A DNA stretch of 64,000 bases from Flavobacterium lacisediminis. Its GTDB lineage: Bacteria; Bacteroidota; Bacteroidia; Flavobacteriales; Flavobacteriaceae. The stretch covers positions 186,001-250,000 of the forward strand of contig NZ_JAPCIO010000004.1 in the NCBI RefSeq assembly GCF_025909975.1, read 5' to 3'. Every line of letters starts with the position of its first letter. Positions within the stretch are counted from its first letter, which is position 1. Positions 15,710 through 24,084 of this stretch are shown one piece after another. Below the pieces are notes generated by a model. That model ran no database searches, was not told the origin of the DNA, and worked only from the letters and a program-made list of their open reading frames with translations. A program made the translations under genes and the position numbers.

Positions 15710-18454
15710 ATGAAAAAAATATTTTTTATCCTAATAATGGCACTTACTTCAAGTGCCTTTTCTCAAAATATACGTTTCGAAGGTACTGTTAAAGATACAA
15801 CCGGTGTTGGTTTGGAAATGGCTAATATTATGGCTGTAAATCAGCAAACTAAGGCAATGGATGCTTATGCGATTACTAACGATGCTGGTAAATTTATCTT
15901 AAATTTAAAACCTAATACGGCTTACACACTTAAAGTAAGTTATATTGGTTTTCAAACTTTTGAAAAATCGGTTACAACCGGAACAACAACAATGAATTAT
16001 CCTGTTGTTTTAAAAGAAGGTACTCAGTTGAACGAAGTCGAAATTGTTCATGAAATGCCAGTAAGTGTTTCAGGAGATACTATTATTTATAATTCGGATT
16101 CGTTTACTAATGGTACTGAAAGAAAGTTGGAAGATGTATTGAAAAAGCTTCCAGGTGTTGAAGTAAACAAAGACGGAGAAATTGAAGTTGAAGGGAAAAA
16201 AGTCCAAAAAGTAATGGTTGAAGGTAAGGATTTCTTTGATGGTGATACGAAATTGGCTACCAAAAATATTCCAGCAGACGCTTTAGATAAAATCCAAGTT
16301 TTACGAAATTATAACGAAGTTTCTAATTTGAAAGGATTAGAAAATAATGAAGAAAGCATCGCTTTGAACATCAAATTGAAAGAAGGGAAAAAGAATTTTT
16401 GGTTTGGTGATATGACGGCTGGAATAGGTGTAGGAATGGAAGATGCAAGGTATATAGTAAATCCTAAGTTGTTTTATTATAATCCTAAGTACAGTTTGAA
16501 TGTGATAGGTAATGTTAATAATATTGGAGAATTACCTTTAACTGCTCAAGATTATTTCAAATTTACTGGTGGTTTCAAAAACATGATGAGAAAAGGAGGT
16601 TCTTCTTTTAATGTGGTGTCTAATGATTTAGGAATTATGGGACTTCGTAACAATCAAGCAGCGAATATTGAATCAACTTTTGGAGCAGCGAACTTTAGTT
16701 TTAATCCTTCAAAAGCTTGGACATTAAGTGGTTTCGGTATTTTGTTAGGAAATAAAACTGAAATTGAAAACAGTACCGTTTCTAATCGTGTAGATAATTT
16801 GCCAGATGGTTCTTCTCAAACCATCACAGAAACACGTGAGGATTTTACAAGACAAAAGAGTAATCAAGTTTTGTTTAAGTTGAGTTCAAGTTATGTACCT
16901 TCTGAAAAAAAACATTTCGATTATGATGCCTTGATTAAGATTTCTGACCAAAAAGAAAACACAAGCGTTTTTTCTAGTTTATTGTCCGATATCTATTCTG
17001 CAAAAAAGCAAAATCCATTTTCGATAAATCAGAATATAAATTATTATTACACTTTGAATGATAAGCATGTTTTTGGTTTTGAAATGCAACATTTGTATCA
17101 AAATGAAGACCCATTTTACAATGCTAACCTTGAAACCTTGCCTTTTGCGCCTTTGTTAACAGGTTATGTAAATGAAGGAGCCGGAGTAAGAGATGATGTC
17201 ACTCAGAAACGTTTTGTGCAAACCAATAAAGTAGATACAAAGTTTGATTATTATTATATGGTAACACCAAAAAGTAATATCAACTTAACTCTAGGGAATA
17301 CCTATTCGTATCAAAACTTTGATTCATCAATTTTCCAGATTTTGAATAATGGCACTCAGAATAATCTAACAGATCCAACTACTGTTAATGATGTTAACTA
17401 TGCATTTAATGATGTGTTTTTAGGACTACATTATAAATTTATGACAGGTAAATTTACTTTTAATCCTGGATTTAGTGTGCATCAATACAACACAAATGAT
17501 GTGCAACTTGGAACATCAAACAAACAATCTTTTAATCGAATTTTGCCAGATGTATATGCGTTATGGCAAATTAAAAAATCGGAGACCTTAACTTATAATT
17601 ATTCGCTTTCTAATAATTTTACGGATATTAATAAGTTGGCTCAAGGCTATGTGTTTTCAAATTACAACAGTTTGTTTAGTGGAAATAGATTCTTGGAGAA
17701 TTCGACTTCACAAGTGCATTCTTTGCGTTATTTTAAGTATAACATGTTTAACTTCGAAAATATTTTTGCTAACATTTCATATACAAAACAATTAGAAGCT
17801 ATCAAGAACAGAGCATTGTTAGTAGGAGTAAATCAAATTTCGTCAGCAGTTAATATTAACTCAGCTTTTGCAGATGAAACTTTATCTGCAAACGGAAATT
17901 ATGGTCGTTCGTTTGCAAAATATTATAAAGCTAATGCAAGAGCCGGAGTAAACTGGTCTAAGTTTAATAACATTCGTGTTTTTCCTGATTCGGATTCTGA
18001 TCCTAATAACAATCCAACAGAAATTCAAACAACTGAATCTGTTTCGCAAAATTATGGTTTAAGTTTTTCTACAAATTACAAAACATTACCAAACTTAACA
18101 TTAGGATATAACTTTACAATTAATGATAACTTTTCAGATGTGATTTATGTAGATAGTCCAACGGTTACATTAGAATATTATTTTCTTGAGGCATTTTCAT
18201 TTGTTTCGGAATATTCTTATTTTCACAATAGAAATAAATCTGAAACAATTAACAGTGAGTATGATTTCTTAACGGCAAGTTTGATGTATCAAAAGAAAGA
18301 TAGCAAGTGGGAATGGAAACTTTCAGGAACTAACTTGTTAGATACAAAATCATTAGACACGAACAGTTTTAGTCAGCTTGGTGGAACTAGTACATTTTCT
18401 AGTTATAGAGTGCAACCAAGATTTGTAATTCTGAGTTTAAAATATAGATTGTAA
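15710..18454 (+). CDS. TonB-dependent-receptor-like outer-membrane beta-barrel protein
   Basis: 914 residues. Signal peptide (ends SAFSQ), a carboxypeptidase-D regulatory-like domain (residues about 24-105, FEGTVKDTTGVGLEMANI), a plug-like region (YNSDSFTNGTERKLEDVLKKLPGVEV), then a long barrel of alternating aromatic strands ending in an aromatic-rich strand. This is the receptor class of the outer_membrane_beta_barrel_3 type often coupled to GLPGLI proteins. Substrate unknown. Cotranscribed with the upstream GLPGLI gene and ended by a strong terminator. Confidence 0.85.
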   Translation: MKKIFFILIMALTSSAFSQNIRFEGTVKDTTGVGLEMANIMAVNQQTKAMDAYAITNDAGKFILNLKPNTAYTLKVSYIGFQTFEKSVTTGTTTMNYPVVLKEGTQLNEVEIVHEMPVSVSGDTIIYNSDSFTNGTERKLEDVLKKLPGVEVNKDGEIEVEGKKVQKVMVEGKDFFDGDTKLATKNIPADALDKIQVLRNYNEVSNLKGLENNEESIALNIKLKEGKKNFWFGDMTAGIGVGMEDARYIVNPKLFYYNPKYSLNVIGNVNNIGELPLTAQDYFKFTGGFKNMMRKGGSSFNVVSNDLGIMGLRNNQAANIESTFGAANFSFNPSKAWTLSGFGILLGNKTEIENSTVSNRVDNLPDGSSQTITETREDFTRQKSNQVLFKLSSSYVPSEKKHFDYDALIKISDQKENTSVFSSLLSDIYSAKKQNPFSINQNINYYYTLNDKHVFGFEMQHLYQNEDPFYNANLETLPFAPLLTGYVNEGAGVRDDVTQKRFVQTNKVDTKFDYYYMVTPKSNINLTLGNTYSYQNFDSSIFQILNNGTQNNLTDPTTVNDVNYAFNDVFLGLHYKFMTGKFTFNPGFSVHQYNTNDVQLGTSNKQSFNRILPDVYALWQIKKSETLTYNYSLSNNFTDINKLAQGYVFSNYNSLFSGNRFLENSTSQVHSLRYFKYNMFNFENIFANISYTKQLEAIKNRALLVGVNQISSAVNINSAFADETLSANGNYGRSFAKYYKANARAGVNWSKFNNIRVFPDSDSDPNNNPTEIQTTESVSQNYGLSFSTNYKTLPNLTLGYNFTINDNFSDVIYVDSPTVTLEYYFLEAFSFVSEYSYFHNRNKSETINSEYDFLTASLMYQKKDSKWEWKLSGTNLLDTKSLDTNSFSQLGGTSTFSSYRVQPRFVILSLKYRL

Positions 18455-18462
18455 TTGAAATA

Positions 18463-18492
18463 AAAAGTCCCGAAATATTTCGGGACTTTTTA
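18463..18492. terminator. Bidirectional terminator
   Basis: AAAAAGTCCCGAAA and TTTCGGGACTTTTT form a long stem around a tiny AT loop between convergent genes, so it can serve both. Confidence 0.85.
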
Positions 18493-18493
18493 T

Positions 18494-20581
18494 TTAATTA
18501 AGTTTTTCTTCAATTGCTTTAAGCCTTTTTTCTAAAGCTTCGTTTTTTTGTTTTTGAAGTTCTAATTCTAGTTTTAATGCTTCAATTGTTTTTTGCTGTT
18601 CTTGTATTGATTTTACAATTGGAACTACAAATTCAGCATAACGTAAACTGTAAAAATCATTTTTGTTTTTAGGTACATCTACGCCACTAAAATCGTAGTT
18701 TGCTTTTTTAGCTGTTTCTTCAACATCTTGTGCAATAAATCCAGAATATCTTATAGTGTTGTTTTGGCTTTTTGGATCAATAGCTTTGAAATTATAATTA
18801 TAAGTGACAGGTTTTAGATTTAAAATAAAATCTAATCCTACAACATTATTTTGTATGTTTTCTTTCAGGCGTCCATCTGATAAATTAGACCATCCAACAG
18901 CCCCGCCAATACTTGTAATATCAAAATTACCAAGTCTAATTTGATTGTCTCCCGAAATATAAGCGTTAAATCCAATTGCAGTTGAATTGTTGTAATCTCC
19001 AGAATTGTAAGCATTGTAGCCAATGGCGGTATTGTGATTTCCAGTATTATTTGAAATTAATCCGTTGTTTCCAATGCTTGTGTTAAAAGAGCCATTAATG
19101 TTGTTAAATAAGGAATTGTTTCCCAAAGAAACATTTTGGTTTCCTGAAGTAGTATTTAACAAAGAATTGTAGCCCAAACTCACATTGTTTTCTCCTGTAT
19201 TGTTGTTTTTAGAAGCATTGTTCCCTATGCTAGTATTGAAACTTCCAGTTGTATTATTTTCCAATGAATTTGCTCCAACAGCTACATTATTATTTCCAGT
19301 AGTGTTTGATTTTAAAGTGAATTCTCCAAAAGCACTATTGTTATTTCCAGTATTTGCAAATAAAGATTGGTTTCCAAAAGCTGAATTTCCTATTCCAGCG
19401 GTTGAACTGAACAAAGCATTGTTCCCAAAAGCACTATTGTTATTCCCTGATATATTATTATACAAACTATTGAAACCAATAGCTGTATTGTTTGAGCCAG
19501 AATTGTTGTTATATAATGTGTAGCTTCCTATTCCAGTATTCTGATTCCCTGTTTTTGATTTATACAAAGAAAAAGAACCAACAGCAGTATTCTGAAAACC
19601 TATGGTGTTGTTATTTAAAGAATTATTACCAATTGAAGTGTTTTGAGATCCTGTAGTGTTGAAACTTAAGGAAGCTAAACCAATTCCAACGTTATTGTTT
19701 CCGGTTGAATTAGCTGTTAAAGTGTAAGAACCTAGTCCAGTATTATTGTTTCCGCTAGTGTTACTATAAAGTGAGTAAGTTCCAATGGCTACATTATAAT
19801 TTCCATTAGTGTTATTATATAAGCTATTAGTTCCTAGGGTAGAATTTTCATTTCCTGAAATATTCATCAATAATGAATTTGATCCAATTGAAGTGTTGGA
19901 GTTTCCCGTAGTATTATTGTTTAAAGAATATATTCCTAATGCTGTGTTGGAGTTTCCAACTGTATTATTCGTCATGGCTTGAGCGCCCATTGCACTGTTA
20001 GAATAACCCGTAGTATTGTTTTTCAAGGTGTTAAATCCAATAGCTGTATTTGAATTTCCATTAGTGGTACTACTTAATGAAAAACTACCAAAAGCAGTAT
20101 TGTTAGAGCTACTCCCGATTGGCTTATACGAATTGTTTCCAAAAGAAGTATTGTTGATAGCTATAATTCCAGAATGGTTGTTATTTCTTCTAAAAACGAA
20201 GTCCGTATTATCTTTCGTTCCAATGTAATTGTTGTTTGGATTGGTATTCGTGTTTCCATTTATCAGCCAAACATTTTTTGTGTTTGTTACAGAATTCCAT
20301 GAAGTAGTATTGTTGTCCCAATAATAAAAACCAGGTGCATTATTTCCTGCAGTTGTTGTAAGATAAATTAATAAACCATTTTGATCGCTTGTTGGATTAA
20401 TAACTGGAAAATTATTAACTCTTGGAATTAGAATTCCATCCGAATTTGATGGTGAGTTACTATCAGTTGCTACAATATCTAATGTGGATTTTGGATTTGT
20501 AGTGTTAATTCCAATTTGTGAAAAAACTTTGAAACTATTAAATAAAGTCACAAAAAAGAATATTTGTATAAAGGTTTTCAT
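18494..20581 (-). CDS. Repeat protein with C-terminal S74 intramolecular chaperone (tail-fibre domain)
   Basis: 695 residues. Signal peptide (ends KVFSQ), a start module common in Bacteroidetes surface proteins (IGINTTNPKSTLDI), then from residue 161 about 22 repeats of 17 residues with consensus N-T/S-A/S-I/L/F-G-x-x-S-L-x-x-N-T-T-G-N-x, and a C-terminal chaperone-of-endosialidase domain (SDGRLKENI near residue 577, then a coiled coil LKLELELQKQKNEALEKRL). In S74 domains the Ser and Lys of S-D-x-R-x-K do self-cleavage after trimerisation; both are present. The repeats resemble YadA-type head repeats, so a trimeric surface fibre is likely. No phage genes surround it. Confidence 0.85.
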   Translation of the reverse strand: MKTFIQIFFFVTLFNSFKVFSQIGINTTNPKSTLDIVATDSNSPSNSDGILIPRVNNFPVINPTSDQNGLLIYLTTTAGNNAPGFYYWDNNTTSWNSVTNTKNVWLINGNTNTNPNNNYIGTKDNTDFVFRRNNNHSGIIAINNTSFGNNSYKPIGSSSNNTAFGSFSLSSTTNGNSNTAIGFNTLKNNTTGYSNSAMGAQAMTNNTVGNSNTALGIYSLNNNTTGNSNTSIGSNSLLMNISGNENSTLGTNSLYNNTNGNYNVAIGTYSLYSNTSGNNNTGLGSYTLTANSTGNNNVGIGLASLSFNTTGSQNTSIGNNSLNNNTIGFQNTAVGSFSLYKSKTGNQNTGIGSYTLYNNNSGSNNTAIGFNSLYNNISGNNNSAFGNNALFSSTAGIGNSAFGNQSLFANTGNNNSAFGEFTLKSNTTGNNNVAVGANSLENNTTGSFNTSIGNNASKNNNTGENNVSLGYNSLLNTTSGNQNVSLGNNSLFNNINGSFNTSIGNNGLISNNTGNHNTAIGYNAYNSGDYNNSTAIGFNAYISGDNQIRLGNFDITSIGGAVGWSNLSDGRLKENIQNNVVGLDFILNLKPVTYNYNFKAIDPKSQNNTIRYSGFIAQDVEETAKKANYDFSGVDVPKNKNDFYSLRYAEFVVPIVKSIQEQQKTIEALKLELELQKQKNEALEKRLKAIEEKLN
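18979..20101 (-). repeat. 51-bp coding repeats, about 22 units
   Basis: Region encoding the 17-residue repeats of the S74-tailed protein. Units are diverged at DNA level but all keep the N-x-x-x-G frame; one unit is a residue short. The direct repeats make this a likely site of copy-number change. Confidence 0.85.
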
Positions 20582-20623
20582 TAAAAATGAATTTTTTGCT
20601 AAAGTATAAAATCCGTAATTAAA

Positions 20624-20653
20624 AAACCCATTTATTCGAAAATAAATGGGTTT
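20624..20653 (-). terminator. Terminator of metK
   Basis: AAACCCATTTATT and AATAAATGGGTTT form a 13-pair stem 25 bases past the metK stop, with a T run on the minus strand. Confidence 0.8.
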
Positions 20654-20677
20654 AACTATTTTGTATTCAGCAGATTC

Positions 20678-21928
20678 TTAGATATTAAAAGCTGCTTTTA
20701 CTTTGTCTACGAAATCTAATTTTTCCCAAGTGAATAATTCAACTGTTAACGTTTTAGATTCTCCTCCTGGAGCGGTAAATGTTTTAGTTACGGTTTCAGG
20801 AGTTCTTCCCATGTGTCCGTAAGCAGCAGTTTCACTATAAATTGGATTTCTTAATTTTAAACGTTGTTCAATAAAGTAAGGACGCATATCAAAAATGCTT
20901 TCTACTACTTTGCTGATTTCTCCATCAGTTAAGCTTACTTTTGCAGTTCCGTAAGTGTTTACGTTGATAGATGTTGGTTCAGCAACTCCAATTGCGTAAG
21001 AAACTTGTACTAAAATTTCATCAGCTACACCAGCAGCAACTAAATTTTTAGCAATATGACGTGTAGCATAAGCAGCAGAACGGTCTACTTTAGATGGGTC
21101 TTTTCCTGAGAAAGCACCACCACCGTGAGCACCTTTTCCGCCATAAGTATCTACGATAATTTTTCTTCCAGTTAAACCAGTATCTCCGTGAGGTCCTCCA
21201 ATTACGAATTTTCCTGTTGGGTTAATGTGGTATTTAATAGCATCATTAAATAAATGAGCGTATTGAGGATTTTTAGCGATTACTCTTGGAATCAAAATTT
21301 CAATAATGTCTTTTTTGATTTTCGCTAACATTGTTGGTTCATCAGCAAAATCATCGTGTTGAGTTGAAACTACAATAGCATCAATACGAACAGGCTTGTT
21401 ATCATCAGAATATTCTAAAGTAACTTGAGATTTAGCGTCTGGACGTAAATAAGTGATTTCGTTGTTTTCTCTTCTTAAATCTGCTAAATCTTGTAATAAT
21501 TGATGAGATAATTTCAAAGCTAACGGCATGAACTCAGCAGTTTCATTTGTAGCATAACCAAACATCATTCCTTGGTCACCAGCGCCTTGCTCTTCTTTAC
21601 TTGCTCTGTCAACTCCTTGATTAATATCGGCAGATTGTTCGTGAATAGCAGATAAAACTCCACAAGAATTTGCTTCGAACATATATTCGCTTTTCGTGTA
21701 ACCAATTTTCTTGATTACATCTCTTGCGATAGTTTGTACATCTAAATAAGTGTTTGATTTTACTTCTCCAGCTAAAATTACCTGACCTGTTGTAACTAAT
21801 GTTTCACAAGCTACTTTTGACTCAGGGTCAAATGCTAAAAAGTTATCAATTAATGCGTCTGAAATTTGATCCGCAACTTTGTCAGGATGTCCTTCACTCA
21901 CTGATTCTGACGTAAATAAATAAGCCAT
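20678..21928 (-). CDS. metK: S-adenosylmethionine synthetase
   Basis: Makes SAM from methionine and ATP in the cytoplasm. The 416-residue protein has the family order: [19 protein letters not shown] at the N-terminus, [12 protein letters not shown], a [15 protein letters not shown] segment and [19 protein letters not shown]. Full length, no anomalies. It stands upstream and divergent from the sulfate/cysteine operon, consistent with a sulfur-metabolism locus. Expression probably starts from the promoter at 22059-22087, leaving a leader of about 120 bases that can form a long-range stem. Confidence 0.97.
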   Translation of the reverse strand: MAYLFTSESVSEGHPDKVADQISDALIDNFLAFDPESKVACETLVTTGQVILAGEVKSNTYLDVQTIARDVIKKIGYTKSEYMFEANSCGVLSAIHEQSADINQGVDRASKEEQGAGDQGMMFGYATNETAEFMPLALKLSHQLLQDLADLRRENNEITYLRPDAKSQVTLEYSDDNKPVRIDAIVVSTQHDDFADEPTMLAKIKKDIIEILIPRVIAKNPQYAHLFNDAIKYHINPTGKFVIGGPHGDTGLTGRKIIVDTYGGKGAHGGGAFSGKDPSKVDRSAAYATRHIAKNLVAAGVADEILVQVSYAIGVAEPTSINVNTYGTAKVSLTDGEISKVVESIFDMRPYFIEQRLKLRNPIYSETAAYGHMGRTPETVTKTFTAPGGESKTLTVELFTWEKLDFVDKVKAAFNI

Positions 21929-21952
21929 AATAAATTATTTTTAAAATTTAGC

Positions 21953-22044
21953 GAGGAAAAATAATTGCAGAGATTGCGTAAAGGAGTAGTAATACTGCTT
22001 TAGCATTTTTTTAATGAGGTTGCAATCAGTTCAAATTTTTCCTC
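21953..22044 (-). promoter_or_regulatory. Structured 5' leader of metK, candidate regulatory RNA
   Basis: On the minus strand GAGGAAAAAT pairs over ten bases with ATTTTTCCTC, enclosing a six-pair stem (GATTGC/GCAATC at 22022-22027 and 21972-21977) and a small TGC-TAAA-GCA hairpin. Loop pieces GCAACC and TGCTAAA echo conserved parts of the SAM-I riboswitch core, but the rest of that core is missing. It could be a diverged SAM sensor or an unrelated fold. Confidence 0.4.
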
Positions 22045-22058
22045 TTTGTTTTCGTTTG

Positions 22059-22087
22059 CAAATGTATGAAATGAAATTGAATTCCAA
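22059..22087 (-). promoter_or_regulatory. metK promoter
   Basis: On the minus strand TTG and TACATTTG are 18 bp apart, a close match to the Bacteroidetes consensus. Transcription would start about 130 bases before metK. Confidence 0.6.
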
Positions 22088-22263
22088 ATAGTTGTTCACT
22101 TTTTTTTATAGTTTATTAATTGAAGAATTATGAAACCGTCTTTTTTATAGATTATTTTTCCATTAATAATTCATTTTTAATGAAAATAAATCTATTTTAT
22201 TTATTTTAAACCACAAAATTTAGAAAAATAATCTATTTATTTTTTTATTGTAGAAAATAAATC

Positions 22264-22271
22264 TAATTTTG
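22264..22271 (+). promoter_or_regulatory. Promoter -7 element of the cys operon
   Basis: TAATTTTG matches TAnnTTTG. The nearest TTG is only 13 bp upstream, too close for a standard -33 element, so an activator at the TAGA/TCTA dyads may be needed. Confidence 0.5.
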
Positions 22272-22296
22272 CCCTGTCAAATTAAAAGAAATAGAA

Positions 22297-22365
22297 ATGA
22301 ACTTTACAATGTGCAATATGTGTATGATGATGTGGAATAATCCGCAGAGGAAACCTATTGCATAA
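22297..22365 (+). CDS. Met/Cys-rich leader peptide of the cys operon
   Basis: 22-codon ORF starting MNFTMCNMCMMMW: six Met and two Cys in the first 12 codons, then WNNPQRKPIA. Such clustering by chance is very unlikely, and the ORF is conserved to the residue in the second cassette. Codons 17-18 (CAG AGG, 22345-22350) can pair with the terminator's CCTCTG. A ribosome held at the Met/Cys codons would leave them free, so the peptide's translation is the probable sensor of charged Met/Cys tRNA. The peptide itself need have no other function. Confidence 0.85.
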   Translation: MNFTMCNMCMMMWNNPQRKPIA

Positions 22366-22390
22366 TTTTAAAAGTAAATTAATTCAATAT

Positions 22391-22418
22391 AACCTCTGTC
22401 GAAAGCAGAGGTTTTTTT
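22391..22418 (+). terminator. Attenuator terminator before cysH
   Basis: AACCTCTG (22391-22398) pairs with CAGAGGTT (22406-22413), loop TCGAAAG, then a T run. It is placed 26 bases after the leader-peptide stop and 24 bases before cysH. The alternative partner for CCTCTG is CAGAGG at 22345-22350. Confidence 0.9.
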
Positions 22419-22441
22419 ATGTCTAATCTCAAAATAAATTT

Positions 22442-23137
22442 ATGAATACAAAGCTTATACAGTTTTTAGAAACCACTAATAATCTAGAGCTTGAACTTGA
22501 TTTTTTAGCTAACAATTTTAATGAAAAGATAGTTTTTTCGACCAGTTTTGGGATAGAAGATCAAGTAATATCGCATGAAATTTTTTCTCAAAATTTAAAC
22601 AATATAGAAGTATTTACATTAGACACGGGACGATTTTTTGCGGAAACCTATGCGGTTTGGGATAAAACATTACTTCAATACAATAAAAAAATAAAAGCCT
22701 ATTATCCCAATACTGAAAAAGTAGAAAAATACGTAAATGAAAATGGAATTAATGCCTTTTATAATACTATAGAATTAAGAAAAGAGTGTTGTTTTATTAG
22801 AAAAGTAGCGCCGTTGGGAAGAGCTTTAAAAGGCGCTAAGATTTGGATCACAGGTTTACGAGCAGAACAATCGGAAAATAGAAATACTTTAAAAAAAATA
22901 GAATGGGATGAAGAAAGGCAGTTGTACAAATACAATCCATTACTCAATTGGTCAACAGAAGATGTGGTAACGTATTTAAAAAAATTTGGAGTTCCATACA
23001 ACACGCTTCACGATGAAAACTTTGTAAGTATTGGTTGTGCTCCATGTACCAGAGCTTTAAAACCAGGGGAAGATTTTAGAGCAGGACGTTGGTGGTGGGA
23101 AGATAAAACAAAAAAAGAATGCGGCTTACACAGATAA
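22442..23137 (+). CDS. cysH: Phosphoadenylyl/adenylyl-sulfate reductase
   Basis: Reduces activated sulfate to sulfite. The 231-residue protein has the PP-loop-like STSFGIEDQVI, TLDTGRFFAETY, and C-terminal ECGLHR with the catalytic Cys. The two pairs CC (ECCFIRK) and CxxC (CAPC) needed for a 4Fe-4S cluster are present, which marks the APS-reducing type; no APS kinase gene (cysC) is in the cluster, in agreement. First gene of a long sulfate-assimilation run, just after the attenuator. Confidence 0.93.
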   Translation: MNTKLIQFLETTNNLELELDFLANNFNEKIVFSTSFGIEDQVISHEIFSQNLNNIEVFTLDTGRFFAETYAVWDKTLLQYNKKIKAYYPNTEKVEKYVNENGINAFYNTIELRKECCFIRKVAPLGRALKGAKIWITGLRAEQSENRNTLKKIEWDEERQLYKYNPLLNWSTEDVVTYLKKFGVPYNTLHDENFVSIGCAPCTRALKPGEDFRAGRWWWEDKTKKECGLHR

Positions 23138-23160
23138 ATTACTAACCGAAAAATAATAAA

Positions 23161-24066
23161 ATGGCAATAACAAATCAATATTTAGAACAATTAGAAAACG
23201 AAGCGATTTATATACTTAGAGAAACTGCGGCGCAATTTGAAAAACCAGCATTACTGTTTTCTGGAGGTAAAGATTCCATTGTATTGGTGCACTTAGCATT
23301 AAAAGCATTTCGACCAGGAAAATTTCCGTTTCCTTTAGTGCATATTGATACCGGACATAATTTTCCTGAAGCGATTGAATTTAGAGATTACTTAGCAAAT
23401 AAAATTGGTGAAAAACTAATTGTTGCTTCGGTAGAAGATAGTATTAAAAAATACAATTTGCAAGAAACGGCAGGTCGTTTTCCATCGAGAAATGCATTAC
23501 AAACCTATGCTCTTTTGGATGCCATTGAAGAAAATCAATTTGATGCATGTATTGGTGGAGCAAGAAGAGATGAAGAAAAAGCAAGAGCCAAAGAACGTAT
23601 TTTTTCGGTTAGGGATGATTTTGGACAATGGGATCCAAAATTACAGCGCCCCGAATTATGGGATATTTTAAACGGAAAAGTGCAAAAAGGGCATAATGTT
23701 CGGGTTTTTCCAATAAGTAATTGGACCGAATTAGATGTTTGGAATTACATTCAAAAATATAACATTGAATTACCAAGTCTATACTTTGCACATGATAGAG
23801 AATGTATTGTTCATCAAGATAAATTGGTAGCAACATCCAAATTTATTCAACCTTTAGAAGATGATGAGGTGGTGATTGAAAAAGTACGATATAGAACCGT
23901 TGGTGATATGACTTGTACGGCAGCAGTACCTTCTGAAGCAGCAACTATTCAAGACATTATTGATGATATCATTCAAACCAGAATAAGTGAAAGAGGACAA
24001 ACTCGTTTAGATGATCAACTCTCAGAAGCAGCTATGGAAGACAGAAAAAAACAAGGATATTTTTAA
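23161..24066 (+). CDS. cysD: Sulfate adenylyltransferase subunit 2
   Basis: Catalytic subunit of ATP sulfurylase, forming APS from sulfate and ATP with CysN. 301 residues, the usual length. The N-type ATP pyrophosphatase motif SGGKDSIVLVHLA is at about residues 40-52, followed by HIDTGHNFPE and CIGGARRDEEKARAKER. C-terminal GDMTCTAAVPSEA also fits. Lies 23 bases after cysH and 18 bases before cysN. Confidence 0.96.
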   Translation: MAITNQYLEQLENEAIYILRETAAQFEKPALLFSGGKDSIVLVHLALKAFRPGKFPFPLVHIDTGHNFPEAIEFRDYLANKIGEKLIVASVEDSIKKYNLQETAGRFPSRNALQTYALLDAIEENQFDACIGGARRDEEKARAKERIFSVRDDFGQWDPKLQRPELWDILNGKVQKGHNVRVFPISNWTELDVWNYIQKYNIELPSLYFAHDRECIVHQDKLVATSKFIQPLEDDEVVIEKVRYRTVGDMTCTAAVPSEAATIQDIIDDIIQTRISERGQTRLDDQLSEAAMEDRKKQGYF

Positions 24067-24084
24067 ACTTGAAACAAAAAGCAA

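Larger units (their letters stand above)
22213..22418 (+). repeat. Sulfur attenuator cassette, copy 1
   Basis: 206-bp block nearly identical to 33621-33826. It holds two TAGA-N7-TCTA dyads exactly 30 bp apart (22221-22235, 22251-22265), a TAATTTTG promoter element (22264-22271), a 22-codon leader ORF and an intrinsic terminator. It precedes cysH; the other copy precedes metY. With the metK leader it accounts for the gene-free stretch 21929-22441. Confidence 0.9.

Noticed and set aside
19185..19523. 112-codon plus-strand ORF opposite the repeat protein
   Set aside because: It is a periodic shadow of the repeats on the other strand, with no start context or homologous features.
18979..20101. 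Regular short repeats that could suggest a CRISPR array
   Set aside because: The repeats are an in-frame 51-bp coding pattern of a surface protein, without conserved identical repeats and unique spacers, and no cas genes are present.
18494..20581. Prophage remnant because of the tail-fibre-type domain
   Set aside because: No integrase, capsid, lysis or att-like features nearby; the S74 domain also occurs on bacterial surface proteins, and this one has a signal peptide.
21941..22006. A 21-codon minus-strand ORF in the metK leader (MLKQYYYSF...) as another leader peptide
   Set aside because: It has no Met or Cys codons beyond the start and no terminator follows, so attenuation by sulfur amino acids does not fit. 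It probably arises by chance inside the structured leader.
21953..22044. Calling the metK leader a SAM-I riboswitch outright
   Set aside because: Only two short fragments of the core can be matched; the GAGGGA / GACCC-type parts seen in the genuine S-box at 40134 are missing.
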